NCBI GenBank assembly: GCA_014549065.1 | Contig: JACDOX010000052.1 | Span: forward strand, 558,001-622,000 | Direction: 5' to 3' | DNA from: Cardinalis cardinalis | Lineage: Eukaryota; Chordata; Aves; Passeriformes; Cardinalidae | Length of the DNA: 64,000 nucleotides | In this document: piece after piece, positions 12,321 through 25,800 of the stretch | Numbering within the stretch: the stretch's first letter is position 1 | How the letters are laid out: each line of letters begins with the position of its first letter | Notes under the pieces: generated by a model | What the model was told of the DNA's origin: nothing | Seen by the model: the letters and a program-made list of their open reading frames with translations, nothing else | The model's database searches: none | Made by a program: the position numbers and the translations under genes

Positions 12321-14474
12321 ACAGATTACTTCTGACACTCAATATATAAGGACTGTCACTTTTCTAACTGTTCAGGTCTAACTCTTTAAAAAAACCACTC
12401 TAGTCGGAATTAGGTTGAAACAAAGTTAGGACAGAAAAGGAAACCTAATATTTTCCATATGCACTGTCATATTCCATCCCTTTTTCTAATATTCATGTTC
12501 CATTAACATTTAGTATTGGATGAATCTAGGCTTGAAGATACAAAAGTTAAAAACAAACTAAAGTTTTTTTCNCTTGTTTTGATATTTGCTATCTGTGCAG
12601 TATTTGCTCAGCCAAAGGCATTTTGTTTTATGACAAGACAGAATTCGTAAATTCTGAGGCAAATAATCAAAATCGTAATTTCTTATAATATTGGATATAG
12701 AACTGCCACAGAAGCATACTACGTTGGCAAGACTGAGATTTGCAACACTAAAAACTAGTACAGCTTTGATAATTTCAGTGCTAGAACTTAGTGTTGGAAA
12801 ATCCTACCCTCGGCGTTGAGAGTCAAAGATATCAAATGAAACTGGGAATGGAAGACCTCAGTTTACCTGCAGGCTATCTACAGCAATGGTAGTGTTAATG
12901 CATGTTTTTCTGTGTTACCCCTTAAACTAGCTCAGTCAAATCACTGTCTTTCCCAGAAAATGTTTTGCAGAAAGATAAATGTGTTCCATGAAATTAATCA
13001 TTGCTTTTTATGTCTTTGTACAATAAAGTGAGTTATATTAGACAGTTATTATTTTCCTATTTTAAACGAACATAAAGCACTTAACTGGTAAATTCTGATT
13101 AATCTGAAACAGATTTTGTAATGTGTGGTAGACACAATTCTTTCAAATGGCTTTCTATATTTATATTTAATAAAATTCTGCATTATTTGGACAAAGATAA
13201 TACAGGAAAATCAAGAAATTGCAGTTAAAAGATGGCTGAAACATTAGAAATACCAAGCTATAAATTCTTCTTATTTCTCAAATGCAGAAAGCCACAGATA
13301 CCTGGCAGTAACCAGCAAATTAGTAGCCATCTAATAGGGTAGCTCATTTTTCTCCATGGTTAGGAATTTTCATTTATTAGAATGTTTAATTAGAAATGGG
13401 CCAATTTCTTATTTACACGATANGCATTAACTATAGCTGTAATACCTACCACCTGTAGTGTGCCTGCAGCAGTGCATGTTGTCTGTTTTATATGCAAATA
13501 TTGTACGTCTGTAGTGTGTCTACAAGTTTCTGTAATATACCTGTAAGTGTATGTGCTAACTAACCTTCCACAGGTGCTGCAACCAGCCTTACCAACTCTT
13601 CAGATTTTATCATGAATCTCACAATATTTGGTGTGTGTGTGTTTCTTTTGATTTTAGTTGAATTTTCAGTCCAGTCTCATAATTCTTGATAGAGAACATA
13701 AATACTTGTTCTAATTCCTTTTGAATCTGTCTTCTGTTACTTTCACTTGGGCTGGTCTTCAAGATAAGTGGTATTTCGTGATGCTTTCTGCATTAGAACT
13801 GAGGTGGCCCTGCCCCTGCCCTAACATGATCGTCATATTCCNTTGTTCTCAGACCCACCTTTATTTAGATCATTAAATATTCAGGGAAAAAGACTGGAAA
13901 CTGAAACTTTCCCACTGAAGGTGAGTGCTGTAGATGTTTGAGTAAAAAAAAGTTAACACCCTTCTGCTCTACAAACCTACAGAATAATTTGTCATTATAA
14001 AGAATGATGGAAAGTCAGAGATATTATTAAAGTTCTCTCTTACTCCTGTGATTGCTGGACCATTAAGAAAAGACCATCCCTTCAAAAAGGTCTTTCCCCA
14101 CTGAGCACCTAAGGTATCCAAGCAAGAACTGCTCCCATGAGCCCTCTTGTGAAGACAGGCTGAGAGAGTTAGGGTATGCAAAGCATATTCCTTAATTAAT
14201 TTTAATACCTTTGTATGTAAACATTTAGCCAGAAATGTAACATCATCAGTGAGTAATGGAAAATAGACCTTATTTAGACATTTGAGTATTTTATTTTTTG
14301 CCCCAATCTAGCAAGACAAGAGAAGTAAAGTAGAATTTTTAAACTACAAAGAAATCTGCATTAGCAATACACTGAAATATATTCTGGATATTAAAAAAAA
14401 AAAAAAAGTGATGAGAAATGGCATATGAGTATAAACTTGGTTTATATCATATTGGAAATTTAAGTGAATCAGTA

Positions 14475-14492
14475 AAATATTTTAAAATATTT
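14475..14492. repeat. Perfect 18-bp AT palindrome
   Basis: AAATATTTTAAAATATTT equals its own reverse complement. A near-identical palindrome occurs about 970 bp downstream at 15443-15469. Confidence 0.9.
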
Positions 14493-15169
14493 GGCTTTGA
14501 ACCTTTTTGAGACTCAGTCTTAATGACAAATCAAATCTATTTCATGTTTCTAGGTAAAGTAGCACCAAAATTTTGTGATCCCTCCACCAAATTTGATTTT
14601 GCTCTTCTATTTGATTTTACTCTTCTATGGATTTAAAACATTTGAAAACAAAAAGTATGAAATCCCTTGAGAGCAGTATAAGGAGGTTCACAGGTATACT
14701 AATGAGATGTGACNACAAAGGAATTATTCTGCAGGTGCCTGGGCTTTATTGCTGAAGTCATTTGTAGGGATCAAAGAAATTATTCTGAAATGTATCTTTT
14801 CTTCAGGGAGCAATGTGAGTCTCAGAAATATTACAGCCCTTCTTGCAGAAACATCTGTATTTTCTTTTTTCTATTTTTTTTAAAGAACATATGAAATCTC
14901 AGATTAGATATAATCATGTATATAGTATTATGATTACATGTGCAGTCACAAGAGGTGTTTGTAGTCATAGCTATGGTAGTCATGTTAAGAGCAGAAAGTG
15001 TTACTTGAACATATTGAAGGTGGCTATATCGATAAAAGTTTGTGATTGTAATAGTCTGATACAGCAAATAATTTCATGACACACCATCTTTCCTTTGGTT
15101 GTGTTTTCCTGGTGCTCTGAAGTACCATCTCATTGTGGATATAAAAACAAAAATGAACCTATGAAATTT

Positions 15170-15196
15170 AAACAAACAAACAAATAAACAAAAAAC
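15170..15196. repeat. (AAAC)n-like microsatellite
   Basis: Repeated AAAC/AAAT units are visible around 15170-15196. Confidence 0.85.
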
Positions 15197-15442
15197 CTAT
15201 CCAAAACCCTGTGCCAAAGAGAAAAACTTAGGTGGTGCTGAATTCCTAGCTTAACTTTTTAAATAAATCAAAAGTTGAGATTTTTTTTTCATATCCATAT
15301 TCAGTTCTTTTCTATTTTAGTTGGATATTTTCCTAATACAAACATATGTCTTCTGATGAAGAATAAGGACTTGCTTTTTGTTTTTCTGAAGTAGTAAATG
15401 TTTTTTGTTTGTTTTTAATGTCTATCTTTGAGGAACTTTACA

Positions 15443-15469
15443 AAATATTTTAAAAATTTTAAAATATTT
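15443..15469. repeat. 13-bp AT inverted repeat with 1-nt spacer
   Basis: AAATATTTTAAAA (15443-15455) is followed, after one A, by TTTTAAAATATTT (15457-15469), its exact reverse complement. Confidence 0.9.
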
Positions 15470-16149
15470 GGAATTTACTGAGTCTGCATTCTTTTTAAAG
15501 CCAGCTGCTTTAGGATGTTCCAGATTTTGAGGCTTAAAATGTACAAGAGAGAATTCTGGAAAATAGATTCTGTATTGACAAAGTAGTTGATACCATAGAA
15601 GAGAGCATTTTTGTTATTTTGAGACCATAAGCAATTTCCTATTTAGAAAAATAACAGGAGGTAAAGAGAATAAAGAATGAACTGAAATGAAAGATGTTAA
15701 CAGCACAGTTTCCCTCCTGTTCATAACTTATAAATTATAAATGCTAACCCATGGGATGTTTGCAGTTGCTGGCTATTACATGTTTCAGTATTACAAAGGA
15801 CATTATTATACAGATGATGGAGTGACAACATGTAACAAAGCAAAATATACTATAATTAGTTAGGGACTTGGGAATAGAATATGGTGACAGAAAAGATGCA
15901 ATTAGATGTAAGCAGAAAAATTAGTGGCATGCACTTTTTGACTTGTATGAATGAATATCTATCCCTAACAACTTAAATTTGTAGAAGTCAGGTTGGTGCC
16001 TCTACATTTAAGGAAAATGCAATGCTGTTTATCTTCAAAATGCTAACATCAGGGTATGTAATAAATACTGACTAAGCTAAAAGTTGGACAAAGAAAGGCA
16101 TTAAACCCAAAACAAAACCAAAAATTCTTTTGTCTGCCTAGGACCTTAT

Positions 16150-16232
16150 GCTGGTCTCCGACCCTGCCATGGGGGATGAGTGAGCAGCTGTGAGGTGCTT
16201 GATTACCAACTGAGGTGACACCTTGACAGATA
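16150..16232 (+). mobile_element. 3' tail of an ERVL-type LTR
   Basis: About 80 bp resemble the extreme 3' end of the LTR family at 31619-32100 and 51017-51565. A run of G is followed by GAGTGAGCAGCTGTGAGGTGCTTGATTACC-type sequence (about 16177-16207) and a degraded CAACTGAGGTGACACCT end, where the family has a CAGCTGGGGT-type end. The rest of the LTR is absent. Orientation is inferred from the other two copies. Confidence 0.6.
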
Positions 16233-19200
16233 AGATTTCAGGCATACAATCACTTAAAGAATAATAAATCTCAAGTAACTGAATTATTTCTTTTATGGAT
16301 ACAATTTAGGAGTGATGCCCTAAGTGGTCCCACTAATGCAAAGCAAGGTCTTGCTTCATAGAACATATAGGAGAGAACACAGAGTGCTTTCACGGAAATA
16401 AATGAATTATGTGTTTAATGGAACAGCTTCGCTTGCACTCTGAAAGATGAAAAAATCCAGGACTAAATGCAGATCTTGATGCTCACTTTTAATGGATCTG
16501 AACTGACCAGTGTTTTTCTTGTTCCTTATAATCAAAAACTTAAAATCAAAGATGATGGATAGGAACTCTCTTTTCAGTCCAGTGGTATTTGATTTTAGCA
16601 AAGTGGATGTCAGGTATTACAAAACAAGCTCTTGATTACTGACTAAGATACTTTCAAACTCTCTCTCAAAAGTAGTTAACTCTTTGACATTGGTTTAGTT
16701 TTCTTAGATGAATAAGTGATAATTAATTAGAATATTTAACCTTTCCATTTTCCACATAATGGCATAATGACATCTGCTCTACACCATGAGGCCACAAAAT
16801 AATTAATTTCTAATTCATGGATGTGCATAGCAGGTTTACTTCTCTCTGCTGAAGTAAACAACTTTGAATTATGCTTATAGAGCGACCCCCTCCCTCTGGT
16901 AACTTAAAAAGTATTTCTTGAATCTATATTCAAGAATCTATGTTCTCATCATCACACAAGGAAGTTTTTTGTGTGTGTGTGTCTGTAGTTTCTTAGACGT
17001 TAAAGACATGAGGCAAATAAGATAATATCAGACAAGGGAAATTTATCTCTTCTTGGTCTCCTTTTTAGTCCCTGTCTTTATTAAGGCTGTGGATTGATTT
17101 CTTCCATTAATCTTTCTCTTTTGTAGGACTCTTATTCATGGGCAGAAGGGTGAGAGGGTTTTTGGAGGTTAATTTCTGACTGATAACACTGAAGATTCCT
17201 CTGATTAGGGGTGTAATGCAAGGTTTGAGGTTTCTTAGTTCTCTTCATGTAGTGTAATTGTAGCTTCTACTAATTTTCATAGGATGATTTTAAAACACAA
17301 ATATTTATCTAAATAAATTGAAGACAACCTCACAGTGTATTTCTGTGTGAGGGTAATTCAGCAATGCTTGAATTATTTTCTTTCTTCTTGCAGTGAAAAC
17401 AACTTAATTTAAAGCAGAGAAAACAGTCCAATTATTTCATTCTCTGGTCATAAGTATCTGAGTTCCTAATTGCCAGAGAGAACTAAAGTAATAAAATTAG
17501 TGATCCCTAAATGGACTGCTATAAAATTTAGAGAAGTATTTATTTATTCCACCATAAACACTTTTATTAAAATAAAAGCAGTTTCATTTTCTCCAAAGGA
17601 TTCTTCATAATTTTCTTTCTGTTCAGCCAATATTTCAAAGAGATGCTGTAGAATTTAGCCTTACATTTGCTTAAGTGAAATATATATGTCAATATGAGAT
17701 CTGAAAGACTGTGTTTTTAGAATACCACCTAAACTACCTGATTTTAGGTAAAACATTTTTTTTCTAAATATTGAAGTAATTCTCTGTTGAAGAACAGAGG
17801 TTTAGGCTAAGGAGCATTAAGTGTTACAATTTATTTAAAGGTTAGGGAAATGCAGATTGGGCATTACACTGATGCTGTCTTACTTCAACATTAGGTTTGG
17901 GAACATATTTGCACTAAATAATAATCAGCTCCCTGGATAATTGTCACTATTCAAAATCTAGGAGCATACTAAGTGCAGACAGATTAAATAATGCACTTAT
18001 TTAATTCGCAGTTCAAAAGACATAAGGAGAAAGTTCAGTGTTTTTGAAGACAAATGGAAGGTGCAAGTTTGAAGGAAGATTAGTACCCCAATGGAATCCC
18101 CAGGGAATTAACCCTGCAGGTGTCCTTATGTCCTAGCACAGTTAGATACAGCAAGGTTTCTTGGCAAGATCTGTCTTCTAAGATACTCTCGTGCAGCCCA
18201 CTGCACTGCCGCAGATACTCATTGAAGTTCTGGTGTTAGGTAAACTGAACATTTTGCCAAATTAGATGTTCATCAGGATGAATGGACAAAATACAATCTG
18301 TGTTTTAACAGGACCATACTATATCCACAAATAAGTAGAATTACTTCCACCAACTATTTTCTATCACAAACAGAAAAAATATACAGGNACAGTTAGCTAG
18401 CTATGATAGAGTAGATAGGCTGCAGGGCAAAACCTTTTCTGTACACAGGAATATTAGTGATGTACAACTTGCTGGGGGAAAAAAATATATTTTTTCCTCA
18501 AATGGCATCATGATATGCATGATACAGAGTGATTTGAGTTTTTGTTTGATTACTTGTGTCTAAGAGGGTTCTTTGCTTTTCTACTTTCTTCTTAAACAAT
18601 GATTCTTCTATGGAACTTACTTTTATGCAAAGAACTTAAGGCAGACTCAGAAATGGATTTAATATCTTAATATACAATAACATACTGAATAAATATTTTA
18701 CTTCTAATGATAATTAGACAATGGCAATTGAAAGTAAATTTAGGTAGTGATGACAGTTTCTCAATATGTTTTGGAAGGATTTATTCATTTAAATGTATTA
18801 CATTGCTGGTTAAGATCCTAATGATATATTGACACATTTTGAACTATACAATTTAAATTCTAATTTTAAAATAATTTTGATGATACTGACTGAGGAACAG
18901 CAAAAGTTTCTTTGGAGAAAAATCATGAACAGAATTCTAGATAACCCTGTACTGTCATTAAAGACATAAATGGCTTCGTAATAAGGTTCATGCTTAATGA
19001 ATTCCCAGAATTTCAGCACCGAACAATTGAAATAAGAGGTATTCATTTTCATCTACCAATAAAGCATATTTATTAAATATGTACATGATTTTTTTTCCCC
19101 CCTGGGAGTTAGTTGATGTAAGCACAGCTTTCAAATTCTGTGTAGAAGTGTAACTGTAAAGATAGAAATGCCTTTTTTACATGGTCAGTCTCATGCCAAA

Positions 19201-19639
19201 AAACTCCTCTATAATTCAGTTCTTTTTCCCCCAGATTGGACTTTTTTATATCCTATTTTCTTCATATAATAGCTGTAGTCCCAAAAGGGTTAGGTAAATT
19301 GTATGTCTGAGTGTAGTGTTATTATTTTAATGAATCAGTTTTAAACAAAAGTAGCTATAACAAGGTATTCTACAATTTTTTATAGTAGTTTGCTAGATAA
19401 GTACTAAGATGTAATGAGTAGTCTCAGTTTTGTGTGACTTATAAAATTTATCCAAACATACATCAAAACTTTCTGCAAGAAAATAGTTTTATTTTAAGTG
19501 CAAAGTGAAAAGTCAATGGGAAGTGGCAAGAGAGTCAGGATGCTCCATACTGGAGCAAATTCAGAAGTGTTATGGGTTTTTGTAGTTCTTCAATAATTGT
19601 GTCCTCTAGCCTGTTGCAATAATTTTGCTTTCTGTCTTA
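16233..19639. other. Unannotated AT-rich sequence, about 3.4 kb
   Basis: No gene is recognised. It contains the hairpin at 16915-16936, a (GT)n string near 16966-16982, and an imperfect A/T hairpin near 18477-18497. Confidence 0.6.
16915..16936. repeat. 9-bp perfect inverted repeat
   Basis: TTCTTGAAT, spacer CTAT, then ATTCAAGAA. The flanking sequence also repeats AATCTAT directly, so this may be a small local duplication with inversion. Confidence 0.9.
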
Positions 19640-19775
19640 CCCCTGGAAATGTCCAAGGCAGGTTGGATGGGGCTTTGAGGAATGCCATCTAATGGAAGGT
19701 GTTCCTGTCCATAGAAGAGGGGTTAGAACTAAATGATCTTTCAGGTCCCATCCAACCCAAACCATTCTATAATTC
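19640..19775 (+). mobile_element. CR1 LINE 3' end
   Basis: The plus strand follows the CR1 3' UTR: AGGTTGGATGGGGCTTTGAG (about 19660), GGAAGGTGTTCCTGTCCAT, GAACTAAATGATCTTTCAGG, CCAACCCAAACCATTC, and a degraded ATTCTATAATTC terminal repeat at about 19763-19775. It is 5'-truncated to about 135 bp. Confidence 0.93.
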
Positions 19776-22711
19776 ATTGGGTTATATTCTAACTTGATTT
19801 CTCTGATTACAGCAAATATACCCTTGGCCCAGTNGCAAATGGCTGCTTCTAGGTAGGTGTTGTATGGATTCTATTGTTTACTCAGAGTATATTGAGCTGG
19901 ATTATTGCAACAGAAATGCCACAAAGAAACCAGACATACAGATAGAGGTCAGCAAGTATTCATGAATTAGGTGTGTTTGATTTCTGTTTTTCTTTTTAAC
20001 ACAACAAAATGCTACCTAGATGCCTAGGACTAGTGCAGTAAANTTTTTTTTTTGGCTAAGAGGAATTATTTTATTTCCTGTGCATGTGAACAGGGCTTGC
20101 TTGTAAGCTAAGTACACCCAGAATAGGTTTGGGCTTCATTATGCACTTAGAACATTCTAGATTTAATAAGGTGGTTATAGCTTTATGAATATTTTTAGTG
20201 TAAAGCTTATACATAAAACTGGTATGTCTAGTCTCAGGGTAGAATCATAGAGGAGCTGTATTTTTGTACTTTGGTATTGTGTTTTTCCCTAGGTGCCTTC
20301 TTACGAGAATAAATTTTTCTTTTTACAAATAAAGCTACAATTCAGAGCAGTGATGTAATGCATACACAATTTGCCTTTAAAAAGAAAAATTTCTATTAAA
20401 AACAGGTTCAACCAGATGTACAGAACTGCACTGAGAGGGAAAGGTGGTGTTCTTTTGGGGATATAATATGAATCATTCTGGCTCAGATTTCAGAAGGCAC
20501 TATAGGGACAGAGAATTGTAGAAGAGGCATCATATTTCAGTGAGATGCCTGTTAAGGTCTGTGAAGTTTCAAGACTGATACACGCTATCTTTAAAGCAGG
20601 CGGGTAATTGCAGAGTGATGTAACCAACTACAAAGACCTAACCTGCCTGGGCAAATGCCCATCAACACTATGCATATTGGGGTTCCCAGGGTGCAGCACA
20701 TGAACTTAAAAGCTTAGCAGTAAAATAATTAAACTGCCAGCTACAAGGAAGTGAATTGAAAAGGAGATAGGGTTTAATAGCCCCATGAGAAATGTAAGGA
20801 AGTTGCTAAATCATCCGAGATATTTTAGCAAGCTGGCAGGTTACTTGCCCAAAGGCAGAGGCCATTGCTGTGTAGTAGGCCTGGTAAAAGATTAAAGAAC
20901 TCACAAACATCTTGTCTGCAGGCAGAGTGAAAAGAAGGCGGTTCACTGAGCAGTTTAAACCAGGGTTGCAATTGGCTAGATTTTTTCTAGTTGATGTCTG
21001 TGTAAGCCATCCCAGGAACAGTAAAGGATTTGATCTCCTGAAGAGAGGTGTATGAAACCTTCATATATTTTTATGATTTATGGTTTACCTTTATAATCTT
21101 TACATTTCTTTCTTATGTTTGTGTTTTACAATATTTCTGTCATTTAAGACAGATATATTTTTATTTATACATTTCTAGTTTATATCAGTGCAGTGCAAGA
21201 CAGCACTGCATGAACTCTGACTCAGTGCTGAGAGCACCTGTGAACATGTTCTGGCCATGGACAGGAGTATAAAGCGAGCAAAATTACCAAAGGAGGTGGA
21301 TCCATAACCATTACCTTTCAGATCTTTTATTTTCTATGTACAAAGTTGCTTCAAACTCAGATGCTCAGAAATTAAGGGTAAAATTGAAATACAGTCTTAT
21401 CAGACTNATAAGGTTCTGATATCATATCCTTGTCTGAGGAAAAAAAAAGGCGGATAGGGTTTGTTTATGTACTTCGACAAACAGTGATGTTTCCACACAA
21501 CCTTGTAGCAGGCTGGGCTATAACATTCTATGAAGCACATAATTAATTTGATATTAAAATATTTCTAAGCTTATGAGAACTAAAAAGCAACTTTTGAACT
21601 TTAGTAGAGAGCTTAAAAAAATTTACAAACGAATTGGCCTAATTGTGTACAATGGATCTAGAAGAACCATATCATGATGTCTATAACAGTGATTACTAAA
21701 GGTCCCCTTAACGTTTACTTTTATTGTTAAGTTAGAAAGTCATTCTTATTACCTGATAGTTTTTATTCCTTAAACCCCTGTTTCATTGTAAAATATCTGT
21801 CAGTTTTTTAAAATAAAATTTCCCACCACAATAACACCAAAATAGTTGCTGTACTAATAAATCAGATTAAAAGAAGCAGGGAATTTTTGTTTCTGGAAGA
21901 TTTTTTTAGAGATTAGTGCCATTTTAATGGGAAATTCTGTATATAAATTATTTCTGACTTTCCTGGAGGTGTAGAGCATTGCTTGTGTAGCAACCTTGTC
22001 GGTAACATTAACCCAAATTATTACTTTATAGTTGTTCTCACAGTTTATGAAGAAGTTTTCTGTTTATAACTCTGTTCCCTACAGCAATTACATTTTCTGC
22101 CTCTGTTTTTTCCCTTTAAACTTAAGCTCCACATATTCTAAATAGCTCTTGTTGAACTGATTATTACATTTATATCCAAAATTAAATTCCTTCACTAAAA
22201 AAAATTTGAGCTTAGGTGAAAACCTGAACACTTTCATATTTCTTTCCTGAATAATGGAATAAATGTAGTGTTATCAGATGGCTTTTGATTGCACTCATGT
22301 GCCAACAATTTCATAACACACCACAAACAACAAAATCTATTGGTGTGAAGTAAAGATGGGTGTGAGGAAATGTGCTCTTCCTCATAATAAGGACTACTTT
22401 AAACTTTTCTTTCAGTTTTATATACTATCATCCAGAAAACTTGGACTTCTCTTTTCATGTATTACTCATTGGGCTATATCTTTGACAGGTTTCTCCAAGA
22501 AGCAAATTTAGCCTCTAGTGCTTGGTGTTGACTGTGCTGTGGTTCAACAGATGTACAAACTACAGTATTGCTTGGGCTTTGTCTTATTCAGACAACTTTG
22601 CCTTCCTTTTCCAGAGGCTTTCCAAATCTTATGCCTGCTATCTGAGACATTCCTTGGACCTTTAAAAGAAATTTGTGTGCTAGTACAATAGTAGCCTGTT
22701 ATATTACTGAA

Positions 22712-22803
22712 GTTTTATTTTATTTTTGCTTTTTTTTTTCTTAATTTGTGAGTTTTTTGTTAGTTAGTTTTAGGTTTTTGGTTTTGGTTACTTTTTTTTT
22801 TTT
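22712..22803. repeat. T/G-rich low-complexity tract
   Basis: Mostly T with GTTAGTTAG and GGTTTTGG-like strings, ending in a T run at about 22792-22803. Confidence 0.85.
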
Positions 22804-25800
22804 AAGATCTGATATGAACAGGGAAGGAAAAAAGTATTTTTAATGATAATTAAACAAACTTTTTCTTTCCAGTAGAATTATACAACTGAGTTTAGCTGGT
22901 TTATACAGTCCTGGAATAGGTCAGAAATGTTACAATCAAAAACTATATTTAACAGCCATGTGTTACTTTCTCTGGGAATATCTTCTGAAGCTGTAGACAG
23001 TGTTATTTTCAGTGTGATTGTTTCAGCTGCACTTACTTCCTTTGCCCTTTGACTGGCTATTACTGTTAGAGAGACTACTCAAAAGAAACTCTTTCACTTC
23101 TGAGGACTGATGGATGCCAATCACATTTGTCTTTCGCACCAGCCAACAAAGTGAGGAAATTATTTTCTTTAATGCCTTGTTCNCATTTCTTCAGGGTAAG
23201 CTCTAATTGTGAATTTTTAAACTTGCATTGAGTTTTCTGCTAAGCTAAGGGATCTTACTTGGGTCTTATTTCCAGCTGATATGCAGCTGCTGATATCCAC
23301 TGGCCAAACTTATTAGGGTATGATTCTATCTCTGAAACATAAACTATTTGTATAGTGTAAAAAATTTGTATTCCTGTGTGAGATCTTCAGTGAGGTAATA
23401 TTCTTTTGTTCCCCTGTCCTTCATTTTCCCTTGCTGCTTTCAAGTTCAGTGTGTAAACTGTATTCAGCATAGACAGCATTATTATTGAATTTCTAGTTCA
23501 TCTTTTGTTGACTTGTGATTTCACTTCAGCAGGCAAAATTATTGGTTTATTTTGTAATTTGGGAGAAAGGCTGGTGGCAGTCTATTGTATCAGCTATCAA
23601 AATGGTCAGAGCTTTGGGCTAGCATAATACAGTTCCTTTTGCACACAATAATGTTTTGAAAGGCAGGCAAATGTGGTATAAAAACATTCAACAAAGAATT
23701 TTTGAAAAATAGTGGGAGGGGCTGAGAAGAAAAAAACCATTTTGTATAAGAGTTTAATAGAAAAAAGGGAGTGTACTAATGCTTAAGGAGTTTAAATTCT
23801 ATCTAAACATTAGTCGTAAAAAGAGTTCACAACTTTTCCTTATGCACTTATAAAAAGCTATCTTTTATTGTTTCCTGAACTTTTTAGGTGATGCATTGTC
23901 ATCAGGATTAATTTCAAATATAAAATATAGCATAGTGCTATTTATAGAAAAACTTTTCCAGCAGCAGAACTTTGCATATGATCAGTCTAGGGACAAGATC
24001 CAAATGCTGTCTTTACATTGTCTTGGTTCATTGCCCTATCATTGATGAAGGGGCTTGTGTTTCTAGATACTAGTATAAAGACTTGTACCTTATTTAAAAA
24101 AATGTTTGGGGTTTTTGGGTTGTTTTCTTTTTTGCCCGACTTTCTCAATTCTAAATTGTTTGTCCACGTTCTCATGGTCTGGCTCTGCTGCACTATCTTT
24201 AACCTTATTCACTACTTGAGTTTTAAACTGCAGTAATTCCAGTAAATAAACTGGCTCAGTTTTTCTAATCTTGTCTGCACAGTCTGGCAGAGCTTTTGCC
24301 TCCTGATCTGTCCAGTTACTTTCTGTTTTATGTTTTTACAAATACCAGGAACAAAAAGAAAAGTTTTTAATCCTTGTCTTCTTATGAGTCTTTCAAAGTC
24401 TTTTTCCCTCTCCATACTCCCTCCCTACCCCCTCTCAGTTATATTGTTATTCTATCTCAGCTTTATTCAGTCTTGAATCCCCAAGAGTTTAGTACTGGAA
24501 TATGTTTCTGACATACAGATAATGTACTGGTCTAACACTAATTCTATAATCTATCTATGCCATACTTGGAAGTTCCCTGGCATTTANACAACTAATGATA
24601 TAAATTAATTTTTAAAATTATTAAATATTATCAATGAAAGGATATGCACACAGATAATAAGTGTTTCTAGTGCCTAAGATAATAAACATGCTTTGATTGG
24701 CCCATCCTCTTTTTTCAAGTGATTCCTGGAAGAGAAACATAACAGCATGGTAGAGTTGAGAACCTTTGTCAATGCACTACTTTTGTAAAGGCCGTAAGAA
24801 AAATTTAATTGAAATTTTTGCACTGATAAATATTAAATACACATGAGCATTTTTCTAATGGTTCGTGCAAATACATAAAGACCTCTGGCTTTAATGTTGT
24901 GAAAATGATGCCCAAAATATGTGTATTGTGATATTAACTGAAACTGTTGTGTAATCCAAATGCCATTCTGTCTGGTCTAGCACAGTTCCTACCCTNTGAT
25001 GAAACCTGCAGCACTTCAGAAAATAACTTCCTCTCTCATAGCACATTTAGTGCTTCTGTCTCATGTGACGCTACCCAATTCTCAAAAAATAGCTTATACC
25101 TGGAGAGTAAAGTATACAAATTCATATCAATATATCAATGTGAGGAGAAAGACATGATAAACATGTTCCCCTGTACTCTAGTCAATAATTCATTTATGAC
25201 GAACATCACTCCAAACTGCATCTAATATAGGTCACTTTAAAAAACCTCTCTTGAGAAATGCTTTTGAATATTTCAGTGATGATGACTAAGCTATATTTAT
25301 GACAAAGGAGAGTTTAAACCTGAAATTTTAAACAGAGTTCAGGAATAGGTGCATACTGGCTGTATGTGATTTAGTAGATGCACAGTTGGAAAGTGTCTGT
25401 AAATTACTGCTGGATCTGTCAGACTGTATCCTGATGGGTAAAGGATTTCTTCTCCCCAGTACTGCGAGCACTTGTGGAAGCTTGTTTAGGATAATACTTG
25501 TTTTACTTTGAAGATAATGGCAGAATAATTTTTAGAAAACATTGTGCTCATAGTAATGAGGAAAAAGACATCTATATCTGTCTGTATAAACTTCTGGAAT
25601 ATTATGCATATGAAGATGTGCAAGTAAAGAAGGAATCCTTGGCCGTAGAGAGGAAACATCTGAAGAATACTTTGTGGTTCAGGTATTTGTTACAGTAACT
25701 TTTCCACTCAGATGCAAGCCATGTTAATGGACCAGTAAGACAAATGAAATGACATTTTTCCAATATTGAGCTCAATTACCTCATTATAACCAGTGTACTT

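Larger units (their letters stand above)
11411..16149. other. Unannotated AT-rich sequence, about 4.7 kb
   Basis: It contains low-complexity and palindromic tracts listed separately (11795-11898, 12305-12320, 14475-14492, 15170-15196, 15443-15469) and an imperfect repetition of CTGTAGTGTG at 13453 and 13509. No gene is recognised. Confidence 0.6.

Noticed and set aside
20232..20260. AGAATCATAGAGGAG as a CR1 terminus
   Set aside because: Only the terminal motif resembles CR1. The neighbouring bases do not continue into CR1 3' sequence on either strand.
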